This document shows, one piece after another, positions 56,182-64,000 of a DNA stretch of 64,000 bases. Each line of letters opens with the position of its first letter. Position 1 is the first letter of the stretch. The notes under the pieces were generated by a model. That model was not told the origin of the DNA and did not search any database. It was given only the letters and a program-made list of their open reading frames with translations. The position numbers and the translations under genes are program-made. Source of the DNA: Puniceicoccales bacterium (GTDB taxonomy: Bacteria; Verrucomicrobiota; Verrucomicrobiia; Opitutales; UBA9783); the NCBI GenBank assembly GCA_031278975.1, contig JAITJL010000017.1, positions 1 through 64,000 of the forward strand. The letters run 5' to 3'.

Positions 56182-57153
56182 TCATAGTCCTAATTTTTTA
56201 TAAATTCTGTCGCGTACAGAAAACCTAATAAAACGTTCAATGGGTTGCATAAAAGACTTATAAAAAAATTTTAAAACTTTCGAAAAGCGTGCCGTTTTGC
56301 AAGGAATGTTATCCCATGGTGTAAGTTGAGCGTAAACGTAATATAAGTGGAACAGTTTGAATGCATAGATTTTCTTTAGCAATTTAACGACACATTGCGG
56401 AAAATCCCAAGGTTTATACACGGTAAAATGAATGCAAACGGGCTTGCCCAATTTCAAGGTTTTCTTCGCCAACGGAGAAAAAGGTGTAAAATTATATTTA
56501 GGTGCCAGTTCAAAAATATTTGACCGATCAATGATAAGGTTAAGAATGTCCTGTTCTGGACAAGAAAGTTTCATGTTGGGATTTTTGTGCAAAAAATCCA
56601 AAACTTTGCACAATACACACTCGTTTCGCATAACAGATAAATTCATCAACATTACACCGGAATTAAAATAACGTTTGCTTTCCTTTAATCCTAAGTTTGC
56701 TTTAAACTTTCTCAATTGAGCACGTTTTATAAAATTATCATCTATGTATACGGCTCCAAGCCAATGCTTTTCTAACGGTTGATCCCACAATTCTCCTAAA
56801 TCTCCTTCAACAATGATGTCGCTGTCTACGTAGATAACTTTTTCTTGATCGCATAATATTTCCGGAATGCATACGCGATAAAAGATTGCGGGAGAAAAGT
56901 GAGCTGGTAATGGAAATTCTTCGAAACAACGCTGTTTAGGTGGTTTTACCACGTGCAGAGCGTGTTGCCCCTTTTGCAAAATATCCATTGACTGAATTCT
57001 ATCAAGATTTGGGGTAGATATTCCGCAATCGAAAATATAAAAATTAAACTTTCGCTGTGAATTTGCGATAATAGAAGCCATTGTAGCCGATGCATGCCGT
57101 ATGTAATCATCATCACACGTCAAAACAACGGTTATGTCTTCGTAACGTACCAT
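56182..57153 (-). CDS. Family 8 glycosyltransferase
   Basis: Sugar transferase of the GT8 family, like LgtC or the WaaI/WaaO enzymes that build lipopolysaccharide cores. The metal-binding DxD motif is in IYVDSDIIVEGD, and the acceptor-site pattern YFNSGVMLMNL lies near residue 165. The start is ATG 57153 (323 residues), 6 bases inside a TTG alternative. It is soluble or peripheral, with a basic C-terminal tail. A lipopolysaccharide role is inferred from the family. Confidence 0.87.
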   Translation of the reverse strand: MVRYEDITVVLTCDDDYIRHASATMASIIANSQRKFNFYIFDCGISTPNLDRIQSMDILQKGQHALHVVKPPKQRCFEEFPLPAHFSPAIFYRVCIPEILCDQEKVIYVDSDIIVEGDLGELWDQPLEKHWLGAVYIDDNFIKRAQLRKFKANLGLKESKRYFNSGVMLMNLSVMRNECVLCKVLDFLHKNPNMKLSCPEQDILNLIIDRSNIFELAPKYNFTPFSPLAKKTLKLGKPVCIHFTVYKPWDFPQCVVKLLKKIYAFKLFHLYYVYAQLTPWDNIPCKTARFSKVLKFFYKSFMQPIERFIRFSVRDRIYKKLGL

Positions 57154-57276
57154 GTCCAATCAGTCAATTTTAAGTTTTCGCACATTACAACAAAAAAGTT
57201 TTGCGGTTTCTAGGTAAAAACTCTTTCTTTAAAAGAAAACTTTATCTTTATTATAATTTAATTTACCGCCTCTACA

Positions 57277-58707
57277 ATGAAAACAGCATGGCACTTTAAA
57301 ACATCCTACGATGTGTGCGTAATTGGAAGCGGTTTATCGGGATTGACGGCAGCCAACTGTTTGGCAAAATTGGGGCATTCGGTTTTATTGTTAGAGCAGC
57401 ATTTTCAATTGGGTGGCCTTGCAGCCTGGTTTAAGCGCCCCGGAGGATACATTTTTGATGTGTCTCTGCATGGATTTCCTATAGGAATGATAAAATCTTG
57501 CCGACGTTATTGGAATAGGGAAATTGCAGATTCCATCGTACAATTGCCCAACGTTCGCTTCATCAATCCGCAGTTTAATTTTTACACAACTTTTGACCGA
57601 AAAGATTTCACAGACAAACTAACACATACCTTTAAGGTTCCTTTGGATGTTGTTGAACAATTTTTCAACCACTTGAGAGCCATGAATTTTTACGATGCCG
57701 ATACGCGTACGATTGAAGAACTCTTTGAGGAATTTTTCCCCAATAGGCCCGATATCCATCGTTTATTGATGGAACCTATTACGTATGCCAACGGTTCAAC
57801 ATTGCAGGATCCCGCAATTACTTACGGAATTGTTTTTTCTAATTTCATGAGTCAAGGGGTATACACGTTCAAAGGAGGCACCGATCGACTCATTCAAGCG
57901 ATGAGCATGGAGTTGCAAAAAAATGGCGTCGACATTGCAAAAAGCACTCTCGTGGAAAAAGTTTTTACGGAAAAAATAGGAGGTCAACCGGTTGTGCAAG
58001 GTTTGCAAGTCAATGGTAAAAACATTGCATGCAAAGCAATTGTTTCGAATGCAAATTTAAAGACAACCGTACTAAAATGGTGCGACACAAATATATTGGA
58101 TGATGCTTTCCTGGAAGAAGTCAAAGCGGTTCGTCTCAATACGAGTTCCTGTCAAGTCTATATGGGTTTAAAAACAGGAGAAACGCTACCCTCCATAGGC
58201 GATTTAATCTTTACTTCTGAAGCCTCGCACTTTTCCAGTTCAGAATTGAAGCTACTGAACACCCAAAGTCGTACATTTTCCGTCTATTATCCGCACATCC
58301 GTCCCGATCATGAACCCGCCCATTACACGCTTGTTGCCTCCACAAATGCCCTGTGGGAAGACTGGGTAAATTTATCGGAAGAAGCCTACAAATCTGCTAA
58401 AGAAAATTTAAAACAGAGAACGTTGCAGGCATTGGATAAAATTGTTCCGGGCATAGAAAACAAGCTAGGTTGGATTGAAGTGGCTACACCAAAAACATTT
58501 AGCCGGTACACGTTGCATGTCCAAGGGGCTTCTTTTGGGACTAAATTTGAAGGATTAAAGGTTTCCATGGATTTATCCAAACATGTGGCTGGACTATATC
58601 ACTCGGGCTCCGTTGGCATCATTATGTCGGGATGGTTGGGGACCATCAATTACGGCGTCATTACTTCTAATAAAGTCGATGCGTATTTGCGCCAATTAGT
58701 TGCTTGA
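57277..58707 (+). CDS. FAD-dependent phytoene-desaturase-like oxidoreductase
   Basis: Flavoenzyme of the CrtI/carotenoid-isomerase/retinol-saturase superfamily. The dinucleotide-binding motif is [13 protein letters not shown] followed by [13 protein letters not shown], and a C-terminal FAD motif ends near GVITSNKV. It has 476 residues. No other carotenoid gene (CrtB, CrtE) is seen here, so the substrate may not be phytoene; related enzymes act on polyenes and lipids. It stands alone. Confidence 0.82.
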   Translation: MKTAWHFKTSYDVCVIGSGLSGLTAANCLAKLGHSVLLLEQHFQLGGLAAWFKRPGGYIFDVSLHGFPIGMIKSCRRYWNREIADSIVQLPNVRFINPQFNFYTTFDRKDFTDKLTHTFKVPLDVVEQFFNHLRAMNFYDADTRTIEELFEEFFPNRPDIHRLLMEPITYANGSTLQDPAITYGIVFSNFMSQGVYTFKGGTDRLIQAMSMELQKNGVDIAKSTLVEKVFTEKIGGQPVVQGLQVNGKNIACKAIVSNANLKTTVLKWCDTNILDDAFLEEVKAVRLNTSSCQVYMGLKTGETLPSIGDLIFTSEASHFSSSELKLLNTQSRTFSVYYPHIRPDHEPAHYTLVASTNALWEDWVNLSEEAYKSAKENLKQRTLQALDKIVPGIENKLGWIEVATPKTFSRYTLHVQGASFGTKFEGLKVSMDLSKHVAGLYHSGSVGIIMSGWLGTINYGVITSNKVDAYLRQLVA

Positions 58708-58889
58708 TCTTACAAAACAATTTTAGTTTACAAATCGTGTAACACGCTTGCGTTAAAACGCATTATTCGCCGAAAAACACTGCAACCAAAATTTAAAAGA
58801 TCCATTCGAATAATGAAGCTCAAAGGTAAAAGGTTGCATAAATTTAAAGGGATACTTTTACGCACAAGAAGTATGACAAGTTTCACACT

Positions 58890-59594
58890 TCAAAAGCGAG
58901 GATTACGCGAATAGAAGCAAAAATTGCATGGCGTTTCGGTCACTTTCAATTTTAACCCGGGCTGCATAAGAGTTGTTCCAACGTATAATCCATGCCTACA
59001 TCCTGCGATGTGCGGATAATAGTCAGCACTACCGTAAAACCTCCTCCTTTCGGTCGAATAAAAAATGCCGCTGGCATCTGGGCTGGTTGTCGAATAAAGC
59101 TGCACATGTGAGCTAGTTGCTTTTTTTAAATGTCCAACAACGAGTTGATTCAAAACGCTGGCCGTTTCGACGATCTTTTTTTGAGCAGAAAATGTGACCA
59201 AAGCTCTGTACAAAGGATAATAAGCTAACTTCGTTCCACTGTTGCATTCACTGCCAACGTAATAAATGACTCCCCTACCCCCCGCAATCATGCCTTGTTC
59301 CTGAATTAAGAGTAGGCAATTCCCTACTTGAGGGAATGTCGTACTTGCATAAGTAAAACTAAGTGCACTTGTTAAATCGGGAAATACGTAAAATTCGAGC
59401 GAATTATGCACGTCTTTTTCCATATATTTCGATAATGTTCTCAATTGTTCACTTAATTTATTATTTCCAGAAATTAAATAGTATTGATTCAGTTGCGTTA
59501 AAAAGAATTGCGTGCAGAAAGTCAAAAAAACACCGGCCATAACGCCCGCCAACATGATTTCAACTAAAGTAAATCCTCTCGATTTATTCTTCAT
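58890..59594 (-). CDS. Prepilin-type N-terminal protein (pseudopilin)
   Basis: Protein with a type IV prepilin leader: MKNKSRG cut before F8, with E12 and the hydrophobic helix of about 20 residues after it. The remaining 200 residues have several cysteines and a beta-rich look, like minor pseudopilins of type II secretion. No pilin peptidase or secretion ATPase is in the window. A function in secretion or pilus assembly is inferred only from the leader. Confidence 0.75.
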   Translation of the reverse strand: MKNKSRGFTLVEIMLAGVMAGVFLTFCTQFFLTQLNQYYLISGNNKLSEQLRTLSKYMEKDVHNSLEFYVFPDLTSALSFTYASTTFPQVGNCLLLIQEQGMIAGGRGVIYYVGSECNSGTKLAYYPLYRALVTFSAQKKIVETASVLNQLVVGHLKKATSSHVQLYSTTSPDASGIFYSTERRRFYGSADYYPHIAGCRHGLYVGTTLMQPGLKLKVTETPCNFCFYSRNPRF

Positions 59595-59666
59595 CCACGA
59601 AGAAAATAAAAGAAATAAGACACAAATTCAATCTAAAATTGAAATGAAAAGGTATACTTTTAATGC

Positions 59667-61019
59667 TTATTCTCTTCTAGAACCTGTAGTATAATTGCGA
59701 ACAAAATTCACTAATTTTTCTCTTTCAACGAGAGTAATGTTGTGGGTTAACATATGTTTGACCTGCACTTGATTATTTCTTAATTCGTCGGATCCGTAAA
59801 ACAAAATGAAGTTTGGGTTATACTCAAAAGCTTTCTTAAATTGTTTGGAAATAGCGCATATTTCTCCCAGTACGTACATCACCGATAAGCCGTTCTGTCT
59901 TAAACTGCTAACGTCCTGCAAAGCTTGTTTGTAGGTACTGTCTTCGAAGATAACAAAACAGTCTAAAGGAAATACTATGTTGGGTAACAAGCGGTACTTC
60001 TGTAATACATCGACCAAAGTGACATCACCCACCGCAAATCCGACAGCCGGTAAGATATGTCCCGTAAGTTTTTTAAACAGTAAATCGTAACGACCTCCAC
60101 CGGCAAGCGCACGCCCATCCAAATCTGCTTCAAAAACTTCAAACACAAATCCCGTATAGTAGGCAAGACCACGCACAATACCCAGATCTATCTGTACAAA
60201 TGAATCGCAATGCAATGCACTGAGCTCTTCCAGTAATTTTTCCCAAGTAAACAAACGCTCAACAACCATTGCTTTTAGCATACCATCCAGCTTCAATGCG
60301 TTAAAAAATCTTCGAATGTCTTGCAATTTATTGGACCTCCGCAATTTTTCAGCGCGGGTCAAAAATGTCCGCACATCCACTGCACGCGGTAAATAGCACA
60401 ACAAATCTTTTTCCAGGTCTTTCTTTTCACGACGTTCCCACTTATCAAGAACACTCAATAAACCTATCTGGGTACTGCTTTCTTCAATACCTAAGGCCTT
60501 CAGCCAGAGGATCCAAATTTGGCGGTCACTTAAACGAATATAAAAATGTTGTCGACTCAGTCCGAATATGCTGAAACTTTCGATGGCTAATGCAATTAAT
60601 TCCGCTTCTGCGGAAAAAGAGCCCTCTCCTACAATATCAACGTTAAATTGGTAAAATGACCTCAATCGCCCTTTTTGCGGACGTTCGTAACGAAAATTTT
60701 CTGTAATGTTAAACCATTTAATGGGTTTTTTTAGACTTTCGGCACGCGTTCCAATTAATCGAACTAACGAAGGAGTTGTTTCGGGTCTTAAAGCCACTTT
60801 TCGTCCGCCGCGATCCGCAAAGGCAAATAATTGTTCCCTAATTTCTTCGCCCGATTTTTCCGTAAACAATTCTAAAGGTTCCAAAATCGGACAATCAAAC
60901 TCTAAAAAATTGAAACGGCGTGCCACTTTCCTCCATCCCGTAAACAAAGCATTACGTACGGCACATTCCGCTGGATAAAAATCGCGAAAACCTGGTAACG
61001 TTTCCATCGCAACTACCAT
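59667..61019 (-). CDS. hisS: Histidyl-tRNA synthetase
   Basis: Charges tRNA-His with histidine. Class II motifs are visible: motif 2 region NITENFRYERPQKGRLRSFYQFN near residue 110, the histidine-specific RGLAYYTGFVFEV near 285, and motif 3 GGGRYDLLF near 312. The C-terminal anticodon domain covers about 345-430. It has 450 residues from ATG 61019; ATG 61007 is an alternative. It ends near the pseudopilin gene and starts 8 bases after the HU/IHF gene. Confidence 0.95.
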   Translation of the reverse strand: MVVAMETLPGFRDFYPAECAVRNALFTGWRKVARRFNFLEFDCPILEPLELFTEKSGEEIREQLFAFADRGGRKVALRPETTPSLVRLIGTRAESLKKPIKWFNITENFRYERPQKGRLRSFYQFNVDIVGEGSFSAEAELIALAIESFSIFGLSRQHFYIRLSDRQIWILWLKALGIEESSTQIGLLSVLDKWERREKKDLEKDLLCYLPRAVDVRTFLTRAEKLRRSNKLQDIRRFFNALKLDGMLKAMVVERLFTWEKLLEELSALHCDSFVQIDLGIVRGLAYYTGFVFEVFEADLDGRALAGGGRYDLLFKKLTGHILPAVGFAVGDVTLVDVLQKYRLLPNIVFPLDCFVIFEDSTYKQALQDVSSLRQNGLSVMYVLGEICAISKQFKKAFEYNPNFILFYGSDELRNNQVQVKHMLTHNITLVEREKLVNFVRNYTTGSRRE

Positions 61020-61027
61020 TGTCCCAT

Positions 61028-61348
61028 CTAAAGCAATCTTTGCAAATCTTTTACATTAAGATTTTTCAATTGTTTCTTCAAAGATTGGCCAGGTCTAAAT
61101 TTAATCACTGCATGATCTGGAATAACAATAGGTTTATTGGGATGCTGCGGATTACGTCCTATGCGACTTTTGTGAATACACACTTCTAAAGTACCAAAAT
61201 TTCTTAATTCTACATATTTCCCATTAACTAATGCCAATTGAATACTTGTCAAAACCGTTTCCAAGGCTTTCCTTGCCTCCTTTGGGTCCATACCCGTTGA
61301 CTTGCACATGCGCAAAACAAGATCTCTTTTTGTCAAATTAGGCCTCAT
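61028..61348 (-). CDS. HU/IHF-family DNA-bending protein
   Basis: Small DNA-bending dimer subunit. Conserved features are ELRNFGTLEV, the arm region RIGRNPQHPN and the VIKFRPG end of the beta arm. At 106 residues it is longer than HU (90) because of a basic C-terminal tail. IHF and HU are not separable here; the KRDLV N terminus and the long tail hint at an IHF-like form. It precedes hisS with an 8-base gap. Confidence 0.9.
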   Translation of the reverse strand: MRPNLTKRDLVLRMCKSTGMDPKEARKALETVLTSIQLALVNGKYVELRNFGTLEVCIHKSRIGRNPQHPNKPIVIPDHAVIKFRPGQSLKKQLKNLNVKDLQRLL

Positions 61349-61388
61349 GCTATTTTTGATTAAATTTTGAATTTACTAGCCTGCATAA

Positions 61389-63041
61389 ATGATCAATTAT
61401 ATAATTGATCAAAGTCAATCCTTTATGGAGAAAAAGGAAGATAATCTAGAAAACATCAAAGAAAAACTACAAGAAATCTTTGGCCAAGCATCTTTGCACT
61501 TTGACCATGCAGGGTTTTTAGGCAATGAAGCGGAAAATACCTCTTCAAAAAATACAACAGAAGAAGCATCAAATTTGGAAATTTTAAAACAAATTGAAAA
61601 TTTTAATCTAAAGCCTCGGGAAATGCGCGATTTTTTAGACAGATACGTCATTCAACAAAATGAAGCAAAGAAGGTTTTGTCGGTGGGTATTTGCGATCAT
61701 TACAATCATGTAAGAAGTTGCCTAGAACATCCCGCATACGTACAGCACAATTATCACAAGCAGAACATTCTGATTTTAGGGCCTACGGGTGTTGGTAAAA
61801 CTTATTTGATCCGTACCATAGCGCGCCGTATCGGGGTCCCATTCGTCAAAGCAGATGCAACAAAATTTTCAGAAACAGGATACGCAGGGGGTGACGTAGA
61901 AGATTTGGTTCGCGATCTCGTAAAAGCAGCCAATGGCAACGTTGATTTGGCACAATATGGCATTATCTACGTCGACGAAATTGACAAAATTGCGTCCGTA
62001 CAAAATGCGCAAGGACGCGATGTTTCCGGCAGAGGGGTACAGATTAACCTGCTAAAACTTATGGAAGAAAGTGACGTAAATTTAGTGACACCGACGGATA
62101 TGATGGGACAATTTCAAGCTGTTTTAGATTTGCAAAAAGGCAAAGGTAAATCGCAGAAACGCACCATTAATACCCGACATATTTTATTTATATTCAGTGG
62201 TGCTTTTGACAAACTAGCCGAAATTATAAAGCGGCGTGTCGAGCAGTCAACCATAGGGTTTGGCATAAATTTGGAAATCAATACCGAAGAAATAACTTCT
62301 TATTTACACAAAGTGACCACGCAAGATTTTATTCAATACGGATTTGAACCTGAATTTATTGGACGTATTCCCATTCGTGTAGCCTGCGACTCTCTCAAAC
62401 AAAAAGATCTTATCCGCGTTTTAACAGAATCCGAAGGGTCTATTTTAAATCAGTACCAAAATGATTTTAAAGGGTACGGTATCGACATGCAAATTACACG
62501 AGAAGCCATTGAGGAAGTTGCACATTTAGCCGAACAGGAAAAAACGGGAGCCCGAGGCCTCATGACGATTTTAGAACGAATATTGCGAAATTTTAAATTC
62601 GAATTACCTTCTTCGGGCATCCACTTTTTTGAAATCAATATGGATACGCTCAAAGATAAAGAGAACTATTTAAAGCAGTTACTTTTAAACAATCAGCCGG
62701 TACTCGAAAAAACATGTAGAAAATCTATAAAAGCATACGAAGATAATTTTTTTAAAGCGAATGGACTTAAAATCAAATTTTCTCCGGAAGCTGAAAAATT
62801 GCTTGTGGAACAAAGTATAGAACAAGATAAAACGATCCATGCATTGTGCGAATTGCTGTTTAAAGACCTCGCGTATGCATTAAAAATTATTGCGCGTAAT
62901 CAGCAAAAAGAAGATTTTATACTAACGGATGAATTTGTTAAAAATCCGCAAAAGGTTTTATCGCAATGGATTATAGATAGTTTTGAAAATCCTCAACCGG
63001 GCGCAAAAAATGAACTTGGTATTACAAACAATCGCCAATGA
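61389..63041 (+). CDS. ClpX-like AAA+ ATPase without zinc finger, with duplicated C-terminal subdomain
   Basis: Unfoldase related to ClpX, 550 residues against about 424. Walker A is 131-138 (GPTGVGKT), Walker B D196/E197, and sensor 2 GARG 387-390. The ClpP-binding IGF loop is retained at 289-291. There is no cysteine before residue 102, so no zinc domain; residues 1-80 are a different, helical N part. Residues about 450-535 repeat the pattern of the C-terminal small subdomain at 360-410 without the GARG arginine. The start is ATG 61389 or 61425. No ClpP gene is in the window. Confidence 0.8.
   Translation: MINYIIDQSQSFMEKKEDNLENIKEKLQEIFGQASLHFDHAGFLGNEAENTSSKNTTEEASNLEILKQIENFNLKPREMRDFLDRYVIQQNEAKKVLSVGICDHYNHVRSCLEHPAYVQHNYHKQNILILGPTGVGKTYLIRTIARRIGVPFVKADATKFSETGYAGGDVEDLVRDLVKAANGNVDLAQYGIIYVDEIDKIASVQNAQGRDVSGRGVQINLLKLMEESDVNLVTPTDMMGQFQAVLDLQKGKGKSQKRTINTRHILFIFSGAFDKLAEIIKRRVEQSTIGFGINLEINTEEITSYLHKVTTQDFIQYGFEPEFIGRIPIRVACDSLKQKDLIRVLTESEGSILNQYQNDFKGYGIDMQITREAIEEVAHLAEQEKTGARGLMTILERILRNFKFELPSSGIHFFEINMDTLKDKENYLKQLLLNNQPVLEKTCRKSIKAYEDNFFKANGLKIKFSPEAEKLLVEQSIEQDKTIHALCELLFKDLAYALKIIARNQQKEDFILTDEFVKNPQKVLSQWIIDSFENPQPGAKNELGITNNRQ
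61390..61411 (+). promoter_or_regulatory. Perfect 22-bp palindrome containing TATAAT at the clpX-like start
   Basis: The palindrome centres between 61400 and 61401 and contains TATAAT at 61400-61405. If this is the -10 box, the transcript would start after ATG 61389 and the start at 61425 would be used. No good -35 box fits. Confidence 0.4.
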
Positions 63042-64000
63042 AAGTCGTGGCATTGCCATAGATGCAATTGAAAAAGCCAACTCCGGTCATTTGGGACTCC
63101 CATTAGGGTGTGCCGAATTGGGCATTGTTTTATTTGGCCAATGCTTAAATTATAATCCCAGCAATCCAAGGTGGTTGAACAGAGATCGTTTTGTGCTTTC
63201 CGCAGGTCACGGTAGCATTTTCTTATACACATTTTTACATTTGAGTGGCTATCCCATCTCCATAGAAGATCTCAAAAATTTTCGTCAATTGGGGAGTAAA
63301 ACGCCGGGGCATCCGGAATTTGGCCATACACTCGGCGTCGAGGCAAGCACAGGTCCTTTGGGCCAAGGTATTGGGAACGCGGTCGGTATGGCTTTATCGC
63401 AGAAAAAGGCAGCCGCTTATTTTAACTCCGAACAACATACAATTTTCGACAACGCGGTGATATGCCTTTGCGGAGATGGATGCTTACAAGAAGGCGTAGG
63501 TCAGGAAAGCGTCGCATTGGCAGGGCACTGGGGGCTCGACAACTTAATTTTATTCTACGACGCCAACCAAATAACGCTGGATGCTCCTCTGTCCGCCTCG
63601 CAAACGGAAAATGTACAAGATAAGTTTGAAGCCATCGGCTGGGCCGTGCGTAGCATTGATGGCCACAATTGTGAAGCAATTAAAGAGGCGTATCAATGGG
63701 CAAAGACGCGAGCAGGTAAGCCGCATCTCATCATTTTAAACACGCTTATCGGAAAAGGATTACCCAATGTTGAAGGAACCTCCAAAGCGCATGGATTTGC
63801 GGGCATCAAATTTGCAAAGCAAACAAAGTTAAATTTGGGCCTGAATCCCGAAGAGCACTTTTTTATTTCCGAAAAAACCTACCAGTACTTTCAAAAACGC
63901 AGGCAAGTATTGCAGAAAACCTACCTCCAATGGTCTCATGCTTTTCAAGCCTGGAGTCAAGAAAATCCAGAAAAAGCAAAATTATTATACGAACCGACCC
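63010..64000 (+). CDS. tkt: Transketolase, 3' end cut by the window
   Basis: Thiamine-diphosphate enzyme moving two-carbon units in the pentose phosphate pathway. Typical N-terminal features are seen: the SGHLGLPLG loop, GHGS, TGPLGQGIGNAVGMA and the ThDP/magnesium site GDGCLQEG then ANQIT. About 330 residues are present of roughly 660; the frame runs off the end. ATG 63010 overlaps the clpX-like gene by 32 bases, so the two are probably coupled. Confidence 0.93.
   Translation, partial: MNLVLQTIANESRGIAIDAIEKANSGHLGLPLGCAELGIVLFGQCLNYNPSNPRWLNRDRFVLSAGHGSIFLYTFLHLSGYPISIEDLKNFRQLGSKTPGHPEFGHTLGVEASTGPLGQGIGNAVGMALSQKKAAAYFNSEQHTIFDNAVICLCGDGCLQEGVGQESVALAGHWGLDNLILFYDANQITLDAPLSASQTENVQDKFEAIGWAVRSIDGHNCEAIKEAYQWAKTRAGKPHLIILNTLIGKGLPNVEGTSKAHGFAGIKFAKQTKLNLGLNPEEHFFISEKTYQYFQKRRQVLQKTYLQWSHAFQAWSQENPEKAKLLYEPT

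Noticed and set aside
44107-58707. A ladderane or carotenoid gene cluster
   Set aside because: The KAS/ACP pair and desaturase-like gene are 11 kb apart with unrelated genes between, and key pathway enzymes are missing.
1-64000. CRISPR array or insertion sequence
   Set aside because: I saw no regularly spaced direct repeats and no transposase-like gene.

Overview
The window looks like a chromosomal segment of an AT-rich, Gram-negative bacterium with a mostly core gene set. It carries outer-membrane functions (an RND pump with a lipoprotein channel, a BamD-like lipoprotein, a glycosyltransferase 8, an O-antigen-ligase-like protein), a type II fatty-acid pathway, a prepilin-type pseudopilin, a WhiG/FliA-type sigma factor without visible flagellar genes, and an unusual ClpX. 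This mix is most compatible with the PVC group, probably Verrucomicrobiota (Opitutae-like). That placement is an inference from gene content; no rRNA gene is present to test it. I see no phage, insertion sequence, CRISPR array or conjugative module.

Layout. 0.2-3.3 kb: hemW, an IPT/TIG-like lipoprotein, a LOG-family gene. 3.6-5.9 kb (minus): fabG-acpP-fabF. 6.1-10.3 kb (plus): ndk, a response regulator translationally coupled to a low-molecular-weight phosphatase with a phosphoarginine-phosphatase-type active site, and a ClpB lacking its N domain. 10.4-18.8 kb (minus): a soluble eukaryotic-type protein kinase, mnmA and a complete RND efflux operon. 18.8-22.7 kb (minus): ogt, a BamD-like lipoprotein and the rpmF-plsX-fabH operon. 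22.9-29.8 kb (plus): prfB with a programmed frameshift, acpS, an AdiC-like permease behind a palindromic promoter, a cysteine-rich exported protein, and an O-antigen-ligase/TPR protein. 30.2-37.9 kb (minus): xerC/D, mrdA, folA, thyA, tRNA-His, metNIQ and a broken PAP2 gene.

38-43 kb: a hybrid histidine kinase coupled to an SsuA/THI5-like binding protein, then tRNA-Cys and a DUF2062 protein. 43-50.6 kb: an orphan oligopeptide-type ABC ATPase, a second ketoacyl-synthase/ACP pair, a radical SAM protein, an rRNA/tRNA methyltransferase, a Prc-like protease and a rhomboid. 50.8-58.7 kb: rpmG, an ABC ATPase/permease pair without its own binding protein, a SulP transporter, the sigma factor, a GT8 and a phytoene-desaturase-like oxidoreductase. 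58.9-64 kb: a pseudopilin, hisS, an HU/IHF protein, the ClpX variant and a transketolase that runs off the end.

Lipid synthesis recurs: fabG/acpP/fabF, rpmF/plsX/fabH, acpS (which activates both ACPs) and the second KAS/ACP pair form two acyl-carrier systems. The binding protein at 41 kb and the ABC core at 51-52.7 kb may be one transporter split over two loci, with the histidine kinase reading the binding protein. The most unusual points are the UAA stop at the prfB frameshift site, the ClpX variant with a duplicated C-terminal subdomain and no zinc finger, the YwlE-like phosphatase beside an N-less ClpB, and the cysteine-rich exported protein.
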